DNA of 64,000 nt from Enterococcus mundtii. GTDB taxonomy: Bacteria; Bacillota; Bacilli; Lactobacillales; Enterococcaceae. Shown here piece after piece: positions 27,894 to 38,766 of this stretch. The position numbers were made by a program, and so were the translations under genes. Location: contig NZ_AP019810.1 in NCBI RefSeq assembly GCF_013394305.1, positions 806,001 through 870,000 on the forward strand, in the 5' to 3' direction. Within the stretch, counting starts at the first letter, position 1; every line of letters begins with the position of its first letter. The notes beneath the pieces were generated by a model. The model saw only the letters and a program-made list of their open reading frames with translations, was not told the origin of the DNA and searched no databases.

Positions 27894-28682
27894 TTAATTT
27901 CCTGGTGTATCAGATAGATTCCAAGTTAATGTTGTTGAGTACGTGACTGCATCTTTCGGCGTTTTACCCGGGATGGTCAATGAAACACTTTTTGTAACCA
28001 TTGAGGATACGTCTTTATTTTTTTGGTCTTTCATTGTGATTGTCTCCACTTTATCCCCCCACGCTTCGATCCACGTGCCAGAACCTGCATCTTGTCCTGC
28101 ACTTAGAACAATCGATTCTGCACCGTTTGGATCTAAGGCGATTTCAGTGGTCGCAGTCGGTGCAGCCACACCCTCTGCATTTGATTTGACTACCGGATCT
28201 TGCAATTCGATTACCGCGCCAGTCAACGTGTTGTTTAATGTGTCATCGTTCTTAAATTGACCGTTTTGACATACTTTCAATGTCCAACCAGCATTATTTC
28301 CTCGGTGATCAGACACTTGGACATAATCTGGTGTGACTAGATCCGAAAATGTGCCATCGTCATTTACATAAGTCTGTGCTTTGGCATAATAGGTTTCTGT
28401 TTTATTCGATATCTTATTCATGCCGAAATCAAAACTTGAAGCAAAGTCGATCGATAGTGGCCCTTTTGTACCTGGTTCTGGGTCGGTTCCATCTGGATTA
28501 GTTGGATGAACCGGTTTGTCTGGATCAGGGTCGATTGGATTGACTGGATCGGTTGGTTCCGTATCAGGTATAAAATTGACCGTACCGTTACTTGTATACT
28601 TTGCTTGATCGACTGCTTGGACGGTAACCGTAACTCCTGTCAAAAGACTAATGATCATTAAACCACTTACTGTTTTTTTCAT
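27894..28682 (-). CDS. WxL-domain surface protein 2 (CscC type)
   Basis: About 262 residues from ATG 28682; the TTG 12 bases upstream overlaps the GGGGGAT site and is rejected. Same plan as its neighbours: signal peptide, YTSNGTVNFIPDTE, a Pro/Asp linker, and a WxL domain with GWTLKVCQ and TLTWNLSDTPGN. It carries a Cys next to the first motif (VCQ), which the paralogs do not. Ends 17 nt before the next gene in the operon. Confidence 0.93.
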   Translation of the reverse strand: MKKTVSGLMIISLLTGVTVTVQAVDQAKYTSNGTVNFIPDTEPTDPVNPIDPDPDKPVHPTNPDGTDPEPGTKGPLSIDFASSFDFGMNKISNKTETYYAKAQTYVNDDGTFSDLVTPDYVQVSDHRGNNAGWTLKVCQNGQFKNDDTLNNTLTGAVIELQDPVVKSNAEGVAAPTATTEIALDPNGAESIVLSAGQDAGSGTWIEAWGDKVETITMKDQKNKDVSSMVTKSVSLTIPGKTPKDAVTYSTTLTWNLSDTPGN

Positions 28683-28720
28683 ACGATCCCCCAAAGTGAT
28701 TCATTTTCTGCCTTTTTCTT

Positions 28721-29446
28721 TTATGGTGCTGGAGTAGATTTAAGGCTCCATGTCAATGTGGTGCTATACTCTTTCGCTAATTTGACCGTTTTACCTGGTA
28801 CGTTAAGTTTTACAGCAGTTGCGCCTTGTGTGGCATCCGTACCAAATTTGTAGATCCAAGTTCCCATGCCTTTACCCGCGTCAGCAGTCATCAAGACTGA
28901 TTCGCTTCCAGGAGTCAATGTGTTTTGTGTTACTAGATCTGGTTTGTATTGATCATCCATGATCGATGCACTTGCACCGTTACTTAAGGATAGTACTGCA
29001 CCAGATAACTCTTCATCAGCATCAGTTTTGAATTGACTGTCTTGCTTGACAGATAAGCTCCATCCTTCTTGTGTTCCACGTTTGTCTGTTACTTGGACGT
29101 AGTTTGGTCCGTCTGTTCCATCTTTGAATGTTTGGATCTGTGCATAGTAGTCTTTTGTGACAGTAGTGATTTTTTGTTTCCCAAATTGGAAGCTTGAAGC
29201 AAAATCAATTGATAATGGTCCGTTCGTCCCTGGATTTGGTCCATTTGGATCAGTTGGATCTACTGGTTCTACCGGACTTGTTGGATCAGTTGGATCAACC
29301 GGGTTTGTTGGATCGGTATCTGCTTCAAATGCGATCACTCCATTTGTCTCATAGCTTGCAGTTTCATCCGCAGCAAATACTGTGCTTGTTCCTACTAGTG
29401 TACTAAATAAAATAATTCCAGCTGTTAACAACGTTGTCTTTTTCAT
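28721..29446 (-). CDS. WxL-domain surface protein 3 (CscB/C type)
   Basis: 241 residues. Signal peptide, YETNGVIAFEADTD, a long Pro/Asp linker with repeated DPTDPT units (about 48-72), and a WxL domain with GWSLSVKQ and TLTWSLKSTPAP. The ATG at 29446 overlaps the stop of the LPXTG gene upstream by 4 nt. It lacks the final Gly-Asn of its paralogs. Confidence 0.93.
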   Translation of the reverse strand: MKKTTLLTAGIILFSTLVGTSTVFAADETASYETNGVIAFEADTDPTNPVDPTDPTSPVEPVDPTDPNGPNPGTNGPLSIDFASSFQFGKQKITTVTKDYYAQIQTFKDGTDGPNYVQVTDKRGTQEGWSLSVKQDSQFKTDADEELSGAVLSLSNGASASIMDDQYKPDLVTQNTLTPGSESVLMTADAGKGMGTWIYKFGTDATQGATAVKLNVPGKTVKLAKEYSTTLTWSLKSTPAP

Positions 29447-29826
29447 TTTTCTCTTCTTCTCCTTTTTATAACAATAATTATCAATACGATCAAAAGAAGG
29501 AAACTTCCAATAATCGTAAATTGTTTACTTCTGTATTCTCCAGTTTTTGGTAACTGTTTGCTATCCCCTTGTATCGCCTCTTGCTGTTCCACAGTTGCTC
29601 CATTTTTTTCAGAGGACGTTTGATCCTCTTGAGTAGAGCTGGGGGAAGTTGGCTCACCCACCCCTTCTTCGGAACTGCTACTTCCTGCTTCAGGATATTC
29701 ATAGGTGCCATAAAATCCTGTAACACCCTCACTTTTGAACGATTGCTCTTCATCGGCTAGACCAATTGGCGTTTGAGTAAAAAGAAGTCCTAACAACACA
29801 AGGATCTTCCACCTTTTTTTCTTCAT
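29443..29826 (-). CDS. Small LPXTG wall-anchored protein of the WxL cluster (CscD type)
   Basis: 127 residues from ATG 29826. Signal peptide ending near GLADEE, a Ser/Glu-rich extracellular middle, the sortase motif LPKTG (about residue 92), a membrane helix (IIGSFLLLIVLIIIVI) and the tail KRRRREK. It would be linked to peptidoglycan by sortase A; a sortase gene is at 62420-63133. Short LPXTG proteins of this type accompany WxL and DUF916 proteins in csc clusters of lactobacilli and enterococci. Confidence 0.88.
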   Translation of the reverse strand: MKKKRWKILVLLGLLFTQTPIGLADEEQSFKSEGVTGFYGTYEYPEAGSSSSEEGVGEPTSPSSTQEDQTSSEKNGATVEQQEAIQGDSKQLPKTGEYRSKQFTIIGSFLLLIVLIIIVIKRRRREK

Positions 29827-29857
29827 CTTTCCCACCTATTCTCTATCGTCGTGTTTT

Positions 29858-32800
29858 CTATGGGTTACCAGGTGCTGCAACCAATGACCATGATAATGTT
29901 CCTTGATAACTTCCGACTTTTTGTTTTTCCGGAGGAACAGTTAACTTGATTCCTTTGTTGTTCGTTTGTCCCCACTCTTGATTGACAAGATATTCACCAT
30001 TTGTCGTCAGTGTCTTCTCTTCCACGATCACTGCATTGGGGCCGAGTACGGTATTCTTTGTACCGTCTGTAAATGAAAGTGTATTAGAAAGTTGGGTTGT
30101 CCCCGAAGTCAAAGGTTGTTTTTCAGTGACTGTCAATTGCCAACTATCCCGTTCAGAACCTCTTGTATCTTTCACGATCAAATCACCTTCGATCAATGGC
30201 CAATACGTTTGAGTCGTTGTCTTAACTTTTTGTGTCTCGAAATTCATCGTATTTGGTACTTCTTTAAGCTCTAATGTCCCTGTAATTGCTACATTGATTG
30301 TTTTTTCAGTTGTTATTCCATTTAGTTGATAGCTATACGTCGTTGAAACATTTTTTAAAACTTCCGCTTCTGTCGCATTCTTGATTGCTGAAAACGTTGC
30401 GTCTGTCAACGTTGGTACTTGATTCGCACTGCCATCGGCTAAGATCACTTGTGCCAGTGTTCGTTGATTCAACTCTTGTTGAGACGTCAACCCATTGGCA
30501 TCAGATAAACTCATCCGAACATCTTTTGCATAGACTGCAAAACTGCGATCCGTCGAAATCGTTGCTTCATTTTTTACAACAATCAAGTTTGCTTGTTGTT
30601 CCTTTTCATTCCCTGTCGTACCGACTTTGTAATCAATGACATGTTTTCTGGAAACTTCATCTGCAGCTAGTGGTTGCTTGATCTCGTCCATCACATCAGC
30701 GGTGATCGAATCCGTAAAGAATGGACGTCCCTTCGCCTCCATCAATGTTAAAATCGATTGTTTATCGACTAAATCTTGTGCTTCTTTTTCAGAAATGATC
30801 ACATTTTTAGCAGAAAGCTCAGCTGCATTCGAATACTTCACTTTGACTTCATAACTGTATTCGCTATCTGGCGATTGCCAATCGATCGTTGAAGAATCCT
30901 TTTGTTCAGCAATCGTTGTCGGGGTATCTCCTTTTTTTGAACTGATGATTTCTGCTTGGTACAACCATGAACCAGTTGTTTGTGTTTCTGGTTCAAAGCT
31001 TAATTTTGGTGTGATACCTTTTCCTGATGGAATCACCAAGCGCCCTTTTTGAACTTTTGTACCTGCAGTTTCTGTTCCCCATGCATTCAAGACTAATGGC
31101 GCATTTCCTTCTTTCACTTCACTGACGTCATGAAAAATACTTCCTTTGCCTTGAGCGATCCCAGGATTTTCTACTTCATAATCGATAACTGAACCAGGTA
31201 TGGCGATACCATAACCACTACCGGATTTTGAGACATCGTTATCTCCGATGAAGCTTTTCCCAGTTGCTTTTTCAGTTCCTCTGAAATTCAAAGGTGTTAG
31301 CTTTGTTGCATTGGCAATCGTTGGATTGATTGTCAAAACTTGATAGGCTTTATTTGCACCGAACCATGTACCGGTACTATCTACTTGCGTTGCTGAATCT
31401 CCAGTAGTTGACTTGATCCAGACTAATTCATCTTTTGCAGGATCAGGAAACTCGACATCTGAAATATTCACTTTTCCTGTTCCAGGAATCGTTTCTAAAG
31501 TGGCTTCATCCTCTATAGTTAACTTAGCTGCTGAAATTAAGTTACTAGAAGTTGAAACGCCGATCCCAGCATTTTTTGACAGATGGATGTCCCCAAATGA
31601 ATGATAGGTTGTTGCATGATTGGCAGCAGTCGCAGATAAACCATTTTTGATATTTCCGCCATTTGCCATTAATTTCAATCCGTTTGTTACATTTAATTCG
31701 GTGAAATTGACGATGCCTAGTCCAGTAAGATTGATTGGATCAGTTTGATAGTTGTTTGTACCATCGACATTCTCACCAAAATTGAACACGACTTTGTTTG
31801 TACTAGCACTAGCGATCGTATTCGTAAAGTTATCACTGGCTGAACCACCGGATAAACCGTTGATGCTGACCGCTCCTTGAACATTAGCAGTAACATTACG
31901 CAAAATTTTCCCACTGCTGATATTGGAATACTGTGTAGCATACAGATTACCAATACTAGAACCCTTCGCTTGGATATTCATCTGGATCGAGCCATTTTTG
32001 GTGTACGCAGCATTACTACCACCATCCCCATAAATGCTCGCACCATTTAATGAATCCACACCTGGTTTGGTAAAGATATTCAACGTAATCGTATTGTCTG
32101 CAGATGTCCCCAAATTCGTGTTTTGTCCATATGGTCGTCCACCTGTGATATACGTATTACCTGGCAACTTGAATTCACCGTCATAGTTTCGTAAATCGAT
32201 GAGTAAACTAGCATTTCCAAGTAGTGACCCATAGTTTGTGATACCACCAGAAAAGCCATTAGAACCAGTTCGTGGAGTACCAGAGAAGTTCCCACCATAG
32301 ATGCGATTATCTGAATTTCCAGTGACAGTATGTCCACCACTTGCGCCATAGGATGCACCCATTGAAGCATTAATGACGCCTTCATAAACGGTCACTCCTA
32401 CGTTTCCGACAATTTTTTTGTCATCCCATCCGCCACCAGATAAGAACCAGTCTACTTGACCATCATTGACGATGGTTTGTCCGTTACCATACACACGTGT
32501 ACCTGCATAGCCTGTACCTTCTAACGTATCAGCGATTCCACCATTTAATATGTTTGAGCTATTTCCTTCAATAACCCCTGAATAAGAACCACCATAAGTC
32601 CATCGCGCTACAGTATTATTTAATACTGTTTGTGTATCTCCTTTAATATAGATGTCCCATGTATCATTTGAAGCAGGATAACCACCTCCACCTACAACGT
32701 CCCAACCAGAAGCTTCCCCACGATTTTTCTTCGTGGTCGAATAGGCTAAATCGGTTGGCATTGATCCGGAATAGGCAAAGCCAGCTCCGCCGATTGAACC

Positions 32801-34702
32801 ATCTGCATTAGCCGTTCCAACTTCAATCGTTGTGTTACCTTCGATGTAGCCACCGCGACCTGCTGCTGTTGTCCAAATTGCACCATTATTGAATGAACCA
32901 CTGACTAATTTTGAGGTGATGTTACCGAAGACTTTGAACTCTGCTGCAGCTTTGGCTAAATCCGCTCTTTGTTGTGGTGTATACGCATCATAGGTTGTTT
33001 CATTTGATGCCCCAATCCCACTTTTATTGAATTTAACCACGTTATTGCCGGCGCCCCCATTGAAGTCATTGATTCCACCGGCAGATGGGGTTCCTGCTTT
33101 GACCGTATTCGTGATATTCCCAGTGACCGTACCGGTATAACGATTGCCGCCTTCAAATTCTGCCCGTCCAGCACTGTATAAACTACTATCCAAATTTGTT
33201 TCGATTCCGTCAGTTGAACGATTGGTTCCGATATTTCCTCGAGAGGACCCACCGATGAATCGTTCCCCTGCGCCGTACCAACGACCATAACCTGAAATGT
33301 TATTGGTTACTTTTCCACCAATATTCCCGTAGATGACACCACCATAAAAGGTACTTAATTGAAACCCTGTTGCACTATTTGTAATCCCGATAGTTGTAGA
33401 TACAGTGCCCGTAACATTTGCTGTATTGGTCGCACTGGTTCCATTTCCACCACCGTACAAATTCGTGATTCGTCCACCCGCATTATTGATAATCGTAGAG
33501 ACGTTTCCATCAACGGTACCAATATTAGCTCCTCCTGCTAATGTATTGATTCCCCCATTATTCGTATTGTTGATAACGATACTCGTATTCCCTTTCAGCG
33601 TGCCGCCATTTTGATTACCACCAAAGATATTCCATGTATAAGAACCTGTCGTATTGATGGTGATTACCGGATTCCCTACGACATCTCCTGAATTGCTTCC
33701 ACCATAGATTGAAATACCATTACCGTTTGCTCCCCCATTCAAATTCAAGCTGTGTCCATTCATATAGAAGTAAGAGCCGGTATAGCTAATATTTCGTAAA
33801 GTAATCGTTGAACCAAAGTAAGCATTCGCAGTAAAAGCAAGTGTTTTTGCACCAGATGGTACCGTTAAATCTTGTGTGATTGGATCATCTGAATGGCCAG
33901 TGATCACTAGTTTATTTACTTTATCTTTTAATGAGGCAAACGTAGCATTAGTTGCATCGACCGTACTTGGAATATTGTTAGCGACTGTTGCAGCTGTTAA
34001 TGTGACGTTTGATCCAATATACATGACGTAATCTTGCATATTGCCCGCATGATACAAATCATTTAATGCCGCTTTTACTCCGGCATCTGATGCAGCATAT
34101 GTCTGGTAAGCTTGCGTGCTATCTGTGGGATTTGGTACAACAAGTACTTTCGTCTTATCCGCGGTAGCAATCGTATCTTTGATCGAAGCATCTGTACTTC
34201 TCAAAGAGCGGAACGCCTGTTGTTTAAATACTGCTTTTAATTGTAGATCCTTCGTCACTGTTAATTGGCTGATTTCTTCATTCGTATAGAGTTTGCCTTC
34301 AACTTCCCAACCGTTCAATTGTTGATCATCCGCAAAACTCGGGATATCATTACTTGCTAATTTTTCGTTTTCCTTCACTGTCAGTTCTTTAACTTCCGCT
34401 CCTGATTCGAATAAATGAGTGCTATCTGTCATAAAAGTTAAAGTAAAGTGTTTTTCTTCAGTCGTCGATTCTTGTGTCTGCGCCTCTGACTGTTTCACCT
34501 CCTCTTTTACTGATTCTGTTGTCTGTGTGACTGTCTCTTCACTTTGCATGGTTTGATCAATCGACTCTTCTGTTTGAGTTGTGGGTGATAGAGTGACTGA
34601 GTCATTTTCAGCATCCACTGCCTGCACGACGGTTGACAATGGAGAAGTTATTCCTGAAAAAAGAAGCATTGCGGCAACACACATAACAATATTTTTTTTC
34701 AT
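29858..34702 (-). CDS. Giant WxL-domain protein with beta-helix region
   Basis: 1614 residues. Signal peptide to about residue 30, a Thr/Ser/Glu-rich stretch (about 35-90), one InlB-type B-repeat (about 90-165, with GWEVEGKLYTNEEI), then a very long Gly/Asn-rich region (about 290-950) built of short repeats such as GGNQNGGTLKGNTSIVINN and NLYGGGNGTS, as in right-handed beta-helix proteins. After it come a mixed region and a C-terminal WxL domain with DSWQLTVTEK and TLSWSLVAAPGNP. It has no LPXTG motif and is held by the WxL domain. It is the first gene of the cluster. A role in adhesion or carbohydrate binding is a guess from the fold. Confidence 0.9.
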   Translation of the reverse strand: MKKNIVMCVAAMLLFSGITSPLSTVVQAVDAENDSVTLSPTTQTEESIDQTMQSEETVTQTTESVKEEVKQSEAQTQESTTEEKHFTLTFMTDSTHLFESGAEVKELTVKENEKLASNDIPSFADDQQLNGWEVEGKLYTNEEISQLTVTKDLQLKAVFKQQAFRSLRSTDASIKDTIATADKTKVLVVPNPTDSTQAYQTYAASDAGVKAALNDLYHAGNMQDYVMYIGSNVTLTAATVANNIPSTVDATNATFASLKDKVNKLVITGHSDDPITQDLTVPSGAKTLAFTANAYFGSTITLRNISYTGSYFYMNGHSLNLNGGANGNGISIYGGSNSGDVVGNPVITINTTGSYTWNIFGGNQNGGTLKGNTSIVINNTNNGGINTLAGGANIGTVDGNVSTIINNAGGRITNLYGGGNGTSATNTANVTGTVSTTIGITNSATGFQLSTFYGGVIYGNIGGKVTNNISGYGRWYGAGERFIGGSSRGNIGTNRSTDGIETNLDSSLYSAGRAEFEGGNRYTGTVTGNITNTVKAGTPSAGGINDFNGGAGNNVVKFNKSGIGASNETTYDAYTPQQRADLAKAAAEFKVFGNITSKLVSGSFNNGAIWTTAAGRGGYIEGNTTIEVGTANADGSIGGAGFAYSGSMPTDLAYSTTKKNRGEASGWDVVGGGGYPASNDTWDIYIKGDTQTVLNNTVARWTYGGSYSGVIEGNSSNILNGGIADTLEGTGYAGTRVYGNGQTIVNDGQVDWFLSGGGWDDKKIVGNVGVTVYEGVINASMGASYGASGGHTVTGNSDNRIYGGNFSGTPRTGSNGFSGGITNYGSLLGNASLLIDLRNYDGEFKLPGNTYITGGRPYGQNTNLGTSADNTITLNIFTKPGVDSLNGASIYGDGGSNAAYTKNGSIQMNIQAKGSSIGNLYATQYSNISSGKILRNVTANVQGAVSINGLSGGSASDNFTNTIASASTNKVVFNFGENVDGTNNYQTDPINLTGLGIVNFTELNVTNGLKLMANGGNIKNGLSATAANHATTYHSFGDIHLSKNAGIGVSTSSNLISAAKLTIEDEATLETIPGTGKVNISDVEFPDPAKDELVWIKSTTGDSATQVDSTGTWFGANKAYQVLTINPTIANATKLTPLNFRGTEKATGKSFIGDNDVSKSGSGYGIAIPGSVIDYEVENPGIAQGKGSIFHDVSEVKEGNAPLVLNAWGTETAGTKVQKGRLVIPSGKGITPKLSFEPETQTTGSWLYQAEIISSKKGDTPTTIAEQKDSSTIDWQSPDSEYSYEVKVKYSNAAELSAKNVIISEKEAQDLVDKQSILTLMEAKGRPFFTDSITADVMDEIKQPLAADEVSRKHVIDYKVGTTGNEKEQQANLIVVKNEATISTDRSFAVYAKDVRMSLSDANGLTSQQELNQRTLAQVILADGSANQVPTLTDATFSAIKNATEAEVLKNVSTTYSYQLNGITTEKTINVAITGTLELKEVPNTMNFETQKVKTTTQTYWPLIEGDLIVKDTRGSERDSWQLTVTEKQPLTSGTTQLSNTLSFTDGTKNTVLGPNAVIVEEKTLTTNGEYLVNQEWGQTNNKGIKLTVPPEKQKVGSYQGTLSWSLVAAPGNP

Positions 34703-34742
34703 CTTATCTTCCCTTCTGCTTCATACAACAAAATTAACTTAT

Positions 34743-34757
34743 TGATAATTATTATTG
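34743..34757. promoter_or_regulatory. Fur-box-like sequence upstream of the WxL operon
   Basis: TGATAATTATTATTG matches the 7-1-7 Fur pattern TGATAAT-N-ATTATCA at 13 of 15 positions. It lies about 40-55 bases upstream of the first WxL gene. AT-rich sequence produces such matches by chance, so this is only a candidate. Confidence 0.3.
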
Positions 34758-35192
34758 CTTGCTTGATTCTTTTTGTATTGTATAATGTTAAATCCAGTTA
34801 TTTTTAAAAAAAATTTCTTTATTACTGAAAAACGATTATTTTTTTTCAGAGCATTTTATTTGACTTTAAAAAATAACAAGCGATTTCAAAAAAATTCAAT
34901 TGAAAGTAAAAAAGCTGTTATATCAACGTTAATCATGTGTCGCTAATTCGCTTTATCACCCATTTTCTGCTTATTTAATTTTCTACCATGAAAAAAGAAT
35001 GAAATTTTCATGAATTATATTATAGTAAAGAACCAGTCATTTTTTTAAACGGCTATTTTTCCGAGTGCGTTTTGTTGTTTTTTTATTTCGAGTTTTGCAT
35101 TATAATCTTATTTTTTTGTTTATACTCATCGAATGACCATGCGTAATCCCTTCAAAAATGAATACATTCTATTCCCAAACACCATTTTTCAT

Positions 35193-35253
35193 AAATAAGC
35201 CATCATTCATAAAAATTTGTAAAATACAATTTTTCATGAATGATGGCTTATTT
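35193..35253. repeat. Long hairpin, AATAAG family member
   Basis: Arms AAATAAGCCATCATTCATgA and their complement enclose about 20 bases. The downstream flank GAACACTTATGTTCCGACC resembles the flank of the copy at 56494-56590, which marks it as a diverged member of that family. Confidence 0.65.
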
Positions 35254-35903
35254 GTTTGAACACTTATGTTCCGACCTTAAAGGATCAATTTTAGACTCCA
35301 CTATTTTCGACTCAAACCTCTGTAACAAAAATTTTATCTACCTGTCTCAACATTATTAGCTACCGATCTAAACAAACAGCTATTTTTATAAACGATAGCG
35401 CAACTATTCGTGACCGTAACCCCAACTACACTCACTTATCATTAGTTATTCGCTTAAATCTACTTAGAGTAACTACGACAATATATCATTCCCGCTTCTA
35501 TTGAAGCCACGATTCCCAGCATACTCTTATGATCGTATTTCCCAAGAGTATTTCCCCGTCGGATTGCTTCAATTGATCCATTCTTCGCCCCCTTATCCCG
35601 TTGCGAGTCAAGAAGTGAGACAAATGATCCATTTGATTCAATGTTTGATCGAACTTCTATATCAATGGTTTATCGTTATCTAGTTTTTCTAAAAATCAAG
35701 CATTTTGAGTCTTACTTGAATCATAGATTTTCTTTATCCAACATAACAATAGCTGGCAACGGGTAATAATAGATTGCTTTTAAACAATCGCTCGAACACA
35801 TTGTATAACGCTTGTTTCCGTTATATTTAAATATAATTTATTCTTTTTTGAAAAATTATTTAAATATAACTTACGCGAGTACTTGACTTTTTTAGTAGCG
35901 CAG

Positions 35904-35941
35904 AAAAAAAATAGATTAGGTATTTAAAATACCTAATCTAT
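35904..35941 (-). terminator. Terminator of mgtA
   Basis: A near-perfect 15-bp stem (ATAGATTAGGTATTT) is followed on the minus strand by TTTTTTTCTG. About 150 bases beyond the mgtA stop. Confidence 0.75.
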
Positions 35942-36089
35942 CAGCGTTTTACTATTGATGGAACGATGCAGCGATTCGCTAAAATTTTATAGAATAAGCG
36001 AACCATTTAAATGAAGTTTATTTTTTTATTGAAATCTTACCTGAAGGATGCTCAAATTCCCCGTACGAAAGTGCAGAAAAGATTTTCTT

Positions 36090-38738
36090 TTACAATAGTT
36101 CTCCAAATTTATTGATATAGATTTTTTTCATGAATGTAACTAATCCTAAATAAGCGATAACAGTCACGATCAACCAAATCCAATAGTTAGCTGGTAATGG
36201 TAACAATCCTAGTCCTTCACCAAAATTAGTAAAAGGAAGAACAGAACCTACCAGAATACCTAATGTTGTAATTGAAAACATAATAAAAGTGGCATTACTT
36301 TGCAAGAAAGGCACTTTAGGTGTCCGTAACGCATGTAACACTAAGGTTTGCGTCCATAAAGATTCAACAAACCAACCAGCATGGAACAATGCGATAAATA
36401 GAACTTGTTGTGAGCCAGTCAATGTATGGTAACTTCCACCAACCACTGCTGGACAAATCACAAAGTACATCAATAGATAGGTCGTGATGTCAAAAACGGA
36501 ACTCGTTGGTCCGAAGTACACCATAAATTTGCCAATACTTGATGCTTCCCATTTTTTTGGTTCATGCAAATATTCTTTATCCATTCTATCCCATGGCAAA
36601 GAGATACAAGATACATCATAAATCAAATTTAAGAATAAAATTTGTAACGGTAGCATAGGTAAAAATGGAAGGAATGTACTAGCTACTAAGACAGAAAACA
36701 TGTTGCCAAAGTTTGAACTAGCTGTCGCTTTGATGTATTTCATAATATTGCCGAAAGTCTCTCTACCTGACAATAATCCTTTTTCTAAAATCATCAAATC
36801 TTTTTCTAACAAGATAACATCCGCTGATTCTTTTGCAATATCTACTGCTGTATCTACTGAAATACCGATATCTGCGACTTTCATTGCTGGTGCGTCGTTG
36901 ATACCATCGCCTAAAAAACCTACTGTGTGACCATTGTTACGTAAGGCAGTGGTTAATCGTGCTTTTTGTTGCGGATTCAATTTGACAAAGACATCATGTG
37001 CCTCAGCAACTTTTCCTAATTCCTTATCAGACATCTCAGCGATTTTCTCGCCAGTGATCAATTCATTGATTTGTAAGCCTACTTGTCGACAAACAGAACG
37101 TGTGACCAACTCGTTGTCACCAGTCAATACTTTTACAGCAACACCATGATCTTTCAAAGCTTTCAATGCTTGTTTGGTTGTTTCTTTTGGTGGATCAAGG
37201 AAAGCAAGATAGCCAATCAAGACCATTTCTGACTCATCTTTCACTGAAAATTCTCCAACGACACTTGGATTCGTTTTTTGCGCGACACCGATCACACGCA
37301 ACCCATCTTCATTCAAGTCCTTCACTTTCGCCAAAACTGTTTCTCTTTGTTCAGCAGTCAATGGTTTGACTTCACCACCAAGGTCGATGTATGAAGAGAT
37401 ACTTAACATTTCTTCGATTGCACCCTTTGTGATCATTTGCGTTTTTCCAGCTGGGTCAGCCACCACGACACTCATTCTTCTACGTTCAAAATCAAAGGGG
37501 ATTTCATCTACTTTTTGATAACGAATCTTCTCTGTATCTAACGTCTCAACTGCTTCATCGATAATGGCAACATCTAAAAGATTCTTTAATCCAGTTTGGT
37601 AGTAACTATTCAAGTAGGCGTGGCGCAGTACTCGGTCATTTTCATTTCCTTCACAATCCATGTGGTATTCTAAAATAATTTTATCTTGAGTCAATGTACC
37701 TGTTTTATCTGTACAAAGGACATCGATCGCACCAAAATTTTGAATGGCATTTAGATTTTTGATGACTGTTCCTTTTTTTGCCATAGCACTGGCACCTTTG
37801 ACCAGATTTGTCGTAACGATCATCGGTAGCATTTCTGGTGTTAACCCAACAGCGACTGATAAACCAAACAAGAATGCTTCTAACCAGTCTCCTTTTGTAA
37901 ATCCATTGATCACGATCACAGTTGGTGCCATCAATGCCATGAATTTGATCAACAACATGGATGTTTTTTGGATGCCTAATTCAAAGCTTGTTTTTATCGG
38001 TTTTTGTGATAAGTTTTGTGCCACATGTCCAAACATCGTGTCGTTCCCAACAGAGATGATGATACCTTCTGCACTACCACTGATCACATTGCTTCCCATG
38101 AATGCAATATTTTCATAACTCGTTTCGCTTTGTGTTCTTCCAGAGCACACAGTCGCATGTTTCTCAACGGGATAGCTTTCACCCGTTAATGCCGCTTGTG
38201 AGATAAATAAATCTTTAGCAGAAAGCAACCGCATGTCTGCTGGGATCATATCTCCCGCTGACAAACGAACTTGATCGCCACAAACAATTTCCTCCATAGG
38301 AATTTCTTTGTATTCACCATCTCGTTTTACGGCAGCTGTTACTTTCACCAATGATTTCAACTTTTCAGCAGCTTGGTTCGAACGTACGGATTGGATCAAG
38401 GTCATCGTGCCACTGACTAACACCATGGCAAAAATTATGATTACACCAAACAAATCTTTATCTGCTGGAGCAGCTAATAGATACTCGGTGATAAAAGAAA
38501 TAATTCCTAAAGCAATCAATACTAATGTGAAAGGGGTGATAAACGCCTTGATCACTTCTACAATAAACGGCGTTTTCTTTCCATATGAAATACTATTATT
38601 TCCATAAGTTTCTCTTAAATTTTCTACTTGTTCTGAAGACAAGCCTTTTTGTGTTGTTTGAAATAAGTCAAATAACTGTTGCTTATTTTTACTAGCAAAA
38701 CCAGCGTAGACTTTTTTTGTTTCTTTCTTTTTTTCCAT
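36090..38738 (-). CDS. mgtA: Magnesium-translocating P-type ATPase
   Basis: About 882 residues from ATG 38738, after AAAGGAGG; an earlier in-frame ATG at 38771 lies inside a leader hairpin. P-type signatures: phosphorylation site [13 protein letters not shown] of the actuator domain in ALTGESYPV, hinge [17 protein letters not shown]. About ten membrane helices. The C-terminal membrane part and lack of metal-binding N-terminal repeats fit the MgtA/MgtB (P3B) class, which imports Mg2+ at low external supply. An M-box riboswitch about 400 bases upstream supports the substrate directly. Confidence 0.95.
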   Translation of the reverse strand: MEKKKETKKVYAGFASKNKQQLFDLFQTTQKGLSSEQVENLRETYGNNSISYGKKTPFIVEVIKAFITPFTLVLIALGIISFITEYLLAAPADKDLFGVIIIFAMVLVSGTMTLIQSVRSNQAAEKLKSLVKVTAAVKRDGEYKEIPMEEIVCGDQVRLSAGDMIPADMRLLSAKDLFISQAALTGESYPVEKHATVCSGRTQSETSYENIAFMGSNVISGSAEGIIISVGNDTMFGHVAQNLSQKPIKTSFELGIQKTSMLLIKFMALMAPTVIVINGFTKGDWLEAFLFGLSVAVGLTPEMLPMIVTTNLVKGASAMAKKGTVIKNLNAIQNFGAIDVLCTDKTGTLTQDKIILEYHMDCEGNENDRVLRHAYLNSYYQTGLKNLLDVAIIDEAVETLDTEKIRYQKVDEIPFDFERRRMSVVVADPAGKTQMITKGAIEEMLSISSYIDLGGEVKPLTAEQRETVLAKVKDLNEDGLRVIGVAQKTNPSVVGEFSVKDESEMVLIGYLAFLDPPKETTKQALKALKDHGVAVKVLTGDNELVTRSVCRQVGLQINELITGEKIAEMSDKELGKVAEAHDVFVKLNPQQKARLTTALRNNGHTVGFLGDGINDAPAMKVADIGISVDTAVDIAKESADVILLEKDLMILEKGLLSGRETFGNIMKYIKATASSNFGNMFSVLVASTFLPFLPMLPLQILFLNLIYDVSCISLPWDRMDKEYLHEPKKWEASSIGKFMVYFGPTSSVFDITTYLLMYFVICPAVVGGSYHTLTGSQQVLFIALFHAGWFVESLWTQTLVLHALRTPKVPFLQSNATFIMFSITTLGILVGSVLPFTNFGEGLGLLPLPANYWIWLIVTVIAYLGLVTFMKKIYINKFGELL

Positions 38739-38766
38739 CTCGTGTTCCTCCTTTGATCTTATCAAG

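Larger units (their letters stand above)
34758..36089. other. 1.3-kb AT-rich intergenic region
   Basis: No convincing gene. It holds a long hairpin at 35193-35253, a terminator at 35904-35941 and an inverted pair of TTATATTTAAATATAA-like segments near 35820-35870. A 60-codon plus-strand frame at 35501-35683 has no ribosome site and no recognisable motif. The size and composition suggest decayed or acquired DNA between the WxL cluster and mgtA. Confidence 0.6.

Noticed and set aside
29490-29753. 87-residue frame opposite the LPXTG protein reading
   Set aside because: It is a shifted frame over the real LPXTG gene, which has signal peptide, LPKTG and tail in order.
35501-35683. 60-residue plus-strand frame, possible transposase remnant
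   Set aside because: No motif, no ribosome site, no terminal repeats; likely chance.
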